From NCBI RefSeq assembly GCF_013373865.1, contig NC_050470.1, forward strand, positions 17,583,244 through 17,647,243: a stretch of DNA of 64,000 bases, read 5' to 3'. Positions within the stretch are counted from its first letter, which is position 1, and each line of letters starts with the position of its first letter. This document shows, in pieces, positions 60,737-64,000 of this stretch. The notes beneath the pieces were generated by a model. The model saw only the letters and a program-made list of their open reading frames with translations, was not told where the DNA came from and did no database searches. This stretch comes from Monomorium pharaonis (taxonomy: Eukaryota > Arthropoda > Insecta > Hymenoptera > Formicidae). The position numbers were made by a program, and so were the translations under genes.

Positions 60737-62100
60737 CCCAGACAGCACAAAGATGTCTAAAAGACGACTAATAGATGACAAATTTTCGTCATGCACATCT
60801 TTTAGGTAGAGGTTATAGTCGATGAAAAGATGACTAAAAGACGACTTATGTCTCACAAAAAGTCATCTTATAGCCGATGACTAAAAGGCGTCTGATATTA
60901 GACATCTTTGAGGGCTCCGACAGATTAGCGCGATTTTGTGATGCACGACACGCGATATCCAATGAGAGCTGTTTTTTTTTTTTTTTTTTCGAAAAAGCAG
61001 AGCTCTCATTGGATATCGTGCATCGCAAAATCGCGCTGGTCTGCCGGAACCCTTAGTCGTCTTAGCGATAGTAAAAATACAACCATTCGAAATGGCGTGA
61101 CATCTCACTTCTTATAAGAATCGATTTTTCGCTTGATAAGTGAACTCTTCAATTCTTCATTCAACTGGAGTGAACGATTCACTTTTCTTGTAGCGAATTG
61201 TTCACTTAATTAAAATGTGTAAATTATAAAAGTAGTGTGTGGGAGTGAGTCCCAGATGCGCACAGTAATAAACGGACACAGCAGGCTGAATGAAACAGAC
61301 ACAGTAACAAACGGACACAGTAATAAACGGACACGGTAATAAACGGACACAGTAACTAACGGACACAGTAACAAACGGACAAAGACCAAATGCGCACACT
61401 GCACATGCGCACACGGAAAGTCGCAAACCCATGTGATGCAGTAAATGCTTTGCACGCACACACACACACACACGGGGGGGGGGTGCAAGCGGGGCCTTCG
61501 GCCCCCCTTCCGCACCCACCCCGTCCAAGTGGCTAACCTATGTGGACTTTATTCTGCTTGCAATGTACATAGATTGCATTTGGTCCGTGCGCATGTGCAG
61601 TGTGCGCATTTGGTCTGTGTCCGTTTATTACTGTGTCCGTTTGTTACTGTGTCCGTTTCACTCAGCCTGTTGTGTCCGTTTATTACTGTGCGCATCTGAG
61701 ACGCTCCAGTGTGTGGCAGTCCTCTTCCGGACATCGGACAGAAGCAAGAAGCTAATTTTTGATTGCCTTAACCACGTTATGGGTGGTCTTTATGTAGCCG
61801 ATCGGCTACACTTTACTCCCGAGAGAGTTAAGCCGCCTATCGACGGCGCCGCGCACTAACTAGCGGGCAAATCCGCACGTGGCGTGTTGATTTCGCCAAC
61901 TGGACGAGCGGAAAGATATCTTTTAGTCCACTTTTTGCTTTGCCGAAAAGAACTACAAAAAGTCGACGAAAAGACATCCTTTTTAAGTTGTCTTTCCGAC
62001 AATACCATAAAAGATGTCTTATAGTCATCTTTTAGTCTTTCCTAAAAGACAACAAAAAAAGACGTTTTTTCGTCGTCTTTTAGTATTTTGTGCTGTCTGG
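60737..62100. mobile_element. CCCAGACAGCACAAA element
   Basis: Ends CCCAGACAGCACAAAGATGT and, complemented, CCAGACAGCACAAAATACTA. Both ends are filled with AAAAGACGACT/AGTCGTCTTTT words. Internally a hairpin (60945-61043: GATATCCAATGAGAGCT and complement across a poly(T) run), the promoter-like module shared with 45885-46088 and foldback element d. Splits the hAT gene. No target duplication could be fixed. Confidence 0.65.
61243..61707. mobile_element. Foldback element d (arms of CAGTAATAAACGGACA units)
   Basis: Left terminus GAGTGAGTCCCAGATGCGC, right complemented GGAGCGTCTCAGATGCGC. Flanked by the perfect 9-bp AGTGTGTGG (61234-61242, 61708-61716); the empty site is 45912-45925 (AAGTAATGTGGCAG). 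Left arm about 9 units, right arm about 5, inverted. Core with GTCGCAAACCCATGTG, (CA)n, GGGGGGGTGCAAGCGGGG and CCGTCCAAGTGGCTAACC. Confidence 0.8.
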
Positions 62101-63105
62101 ATAAGGATCAAAATACTGATAATGAGGAAGAAATAGACGATAATAAAGATGACAACGCAATAATAAAATTACGAAGTATATTTTTGAAATTAAAAAGATG
62201 CAACTGCAAATTCAATTGAAAAGTTGCTGCGACGTCACTAACACTACATATTCTTCACCAATTGTTGACGTTTCTACAAGATGGAATTTGACGTATAAAA
62301 TGCTAAAAATAGGTTTGAAAATTCGGTCAGCACTCAACGCTCTTTGTTTAAATAATCCAAAGCTAAATGAATTTATTAAAAATGATAATGAATGGTATCT
62401 AATAAAGAAAATGTGCCATTTTTTAAAAGATTTTAAAATGGTATCCACTTTACTTGGAGGTGACAAATATATTACTTTACCATTTGTGATAGTTGCTTTC
62501 AACTTATTGTTAGATAAAGTTGAAAATGCCATATTAAAGTCAAATTTAAAAGAAGACCAAAATGAAGTGGACATAAATATATTATCAGCGTACCGAGCAG
62601 CGAGAGACAAACTTCTCAAATATTATAAAAAAACTAATTGGATGTATTGCATTTCCTTAATTTTAGATCCAAGACATAAGTCCGAAACATTCGAAAAGAC
62701 CAATTGGGGAAAAGAATTAGTTATCGAATCTCTCAATAAATTTAAACTTATTTTTTTAAAAAATTATTATGAGAAAAATATTTTAAATTCAGATAACCAA
62801 AAAGAAATAGCTTCACGCGCAGATAATTTCAATGAGTCCATAAATATTAATAGTATATTTGACGATGTCACGTCCGTTGAAGAAAAATGGGAAAATGAAA
62901 CCAACAATTATCTGAACACTAAACGCGCGCACAAAGATGAAGATATATTACAATGGTGGTCTAAACAAGAAAATAGGGTAATTATTCAGTTTAGGGGAGA
63001 CAATTCATATGACCTTGACCTTGATATATGTTTTAAGGTCACCCTACTGAGTGACCTTCGAAAAATTTTAGGCGTCGCTCGTAATTCGTTAAAAAGTTAT
63101 TAACA
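62101..63105 (+). pseudogene. hAT transposase gene 2, C-terminal piece
   Basis: After an acidic linker and a shift near 62198 the frame is open for 301 codons: IVDVSTRWNLTYKMLKIGLK, KMCHFLKDFKMVSTLLGGDK, YRAARDKLLKYYKKTNW, ILDPRHKSETFEKTNWG, EDILQWWSKQENR. These follow the order of the helical insertion and the LDPR(F/H)K motif in hAT transposases. The dimerisation end is absent because a repeat shared with 2053-2211 takes over at about 62994. Inactive. Confidence 0.7.
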
Positions 63106-63140
63106 AAAAAGTTTCATAAATACGACACATAACTATTCAG
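62994..63140 (+). repeat. Repeat shared with 2053-2211
   Basis: Same block order in inverse orientation; it supplies the last 37 codons of the hAT open stretch, which are therefore not part of the original protein. Confidence 0.55.
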
Positions 63141-63255
63141 TATAGGAGTACATCACATGATTTTGCAACTTTCCACGCGTAGCGAGGCTCATCTCCCCCT
63201 GTTACAAAGCGAAACGACGTCTACGCCTGTACTTTATCAGAAGGGTTTGCGACTT
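63141..63255. other. Unassigned spacer
   Basis: Contains TTTGCAACTTTCCACGCG and GGGTTTGCGACTTCC, resembling the foldback core ends (GGGTTTGCGACTTTCCACGC); possibly a remnant of a further foldback element. Confidence 0.3.
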
Positions 63256-63836
63256 CCCAGACAGCACGCGGATATCCTAACGACATCCATAAGACGTCTT
63301 TAACGGATATTGAGGATATCCACAGGCCATCCGTTTTACATCTTTCGGACATTCTATTGACGTCCATGGGATATTGGTTTATGAAATTGGTGGACATGCT
63401 ATATCCCTAAAATATGTCCGATGGACATTCTATGGACGTGATAAAAACCGACATTCAAAATTAAATTTTACATTAAATAAAAGGGTAAAAACAGAATAAA
63501 ATATATAAATATAAATATTTATTTAAAAAATTATTTTATTTTTTCGATAGATTATACATTAAACAATTTTAATTAAATAAGTATCATACGTATAATATTA
63601 ATTAAACAATCAGCTTAAAGTATTTCGTAATTATCACACACACATATATATAATGTGTATCTATTGTTTAACGACTACTGTGGATCGAATATTCTTTATA
63701 TTGCAGGCAATGACTGCAGCATGCGAGTGATCTCATCTAGGCAACAAATGATTGTGACTCGTCAACTATAACAAAAATTAAATTTTATGTTTATACACAC
63801 ACATACACACACACACATATATATATACATATAACA
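63256..63836 (+). repeat. CCCAGACAGCAC repeat, copy 2 of the GGACGTCC type
   Basis: Direct repeat of 13543-14130, with the same AT-rich middle and (CA)n(TA)n end. Confidence 0.7.
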
Positions 63837-64000
63837 TAGCTCCAATACAGCACATGTAGATGCTAAGAATGTTCGAAGGATATTGCAGCAGTACATTGCG
63901 TAAGTTCTGAGAACATTTGAGATACGTACTGAGACCATACTGAGTACATTCCTATTTCCACCTTCTTCTGCTTCGTAGAATATACTGAGAATATTTTGCA
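63837..64000. other. Unassigned end of window
   Basis: TGAGAACATT/ACTGAGA-like words recur four times (63910-63990), possibly the start of another motif-array repeat that leaves the window. Confidence 0.3.

Overview
The window looks like intergenic or heterochromatin-like DNA of an insect, most likely an ant or other hymenopteran. That is inferred from the mix of element families, the AT-rich background with GC-rich LTR islands, introns of 80-250 bp and TCAGT initiators; no host marker gene settles it. I recognise no ordinary host gene. Almost everything assignable is transposable-element sequence: several Ty3/Gypsy-type LTR retrotransposons, at least two hAT elements, one two-gene PIF/Harbinger element, a complete-looking 5.4-kb DNA transposon of uncertain superfamily, foldback elements and many MITE-like repeats, often nested several layers deep.

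Layout. 1-7447: the tail of one Gypsy element (+) with its 3' LTR, then a decayed Gypsy element on the minus strand (gag 6845 down to integrase 3239, 5' LTR 6938-7447) whose 3' LTR side is packed with MITEs. 7448-15600: mostly unassigned DNA with MITEs and large palindromes. 15598-22814: two head-to-tail Gypsy remnants, the second interrupted by a TTAA-duplicating element and ending in a 3' LTR. 22869-25900: a hAT-like exon fragment, then one copy of a GC-rich LTR-type repeat (called X here) holding a foldback element. 26416-37280: a minus-strand Gypsy element split by a 6.1-kb PIF/Harbinger element and by two foldback elements. 37281-56460: X copies on the minus strand; one is split by a 5.5-kb hAT element (39733-45245) and by an 8-kb insertion (45546-53619) that itself contains the 5.4-kb transposon (47869-53316). 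57100-64000: an LTR-like fragment, a MITE, and a hAT transposase gene split by a 2.3-kb foldback element and by a CCCAGACAGCAC element with another foldback element inside.

How the parts relate. Insertion boundaries can be read directly in many places from target duplications, empty sites or restored reading frames: TTA for Harbinger, 8 bp for the 5.4-kb element and for hAT, TTAA at 17833, CTG at 58292, 9 bp for foldback elements, TT for the CCCTGTTCAAAAA element, and ATAAT for a solo LTR. The element most likely to be functional is the one at 47869-53316: perfect 16-bp TIRs, perfect 8-bp TSD, TATA plus initiator, a predicted 5' UTR intron and one uninterrupted 1278-codon ORF.

The strongest candidates for something undescribed are (1) that 5.4-kb transposon with GGGCATT arrays in the same orientation at both ends, and (2) a foldback family whose four members share a core and termini while each carries arms of a different, locus-private 15-16-bp tandem unit. 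Also notable are MITE ends derived from the promoter half of 5S rRNA and a 1000-bp palindrome of two facing tRNA-like sequences. All homology statements come from reading the sequence and from memory of the families; no database search was run.
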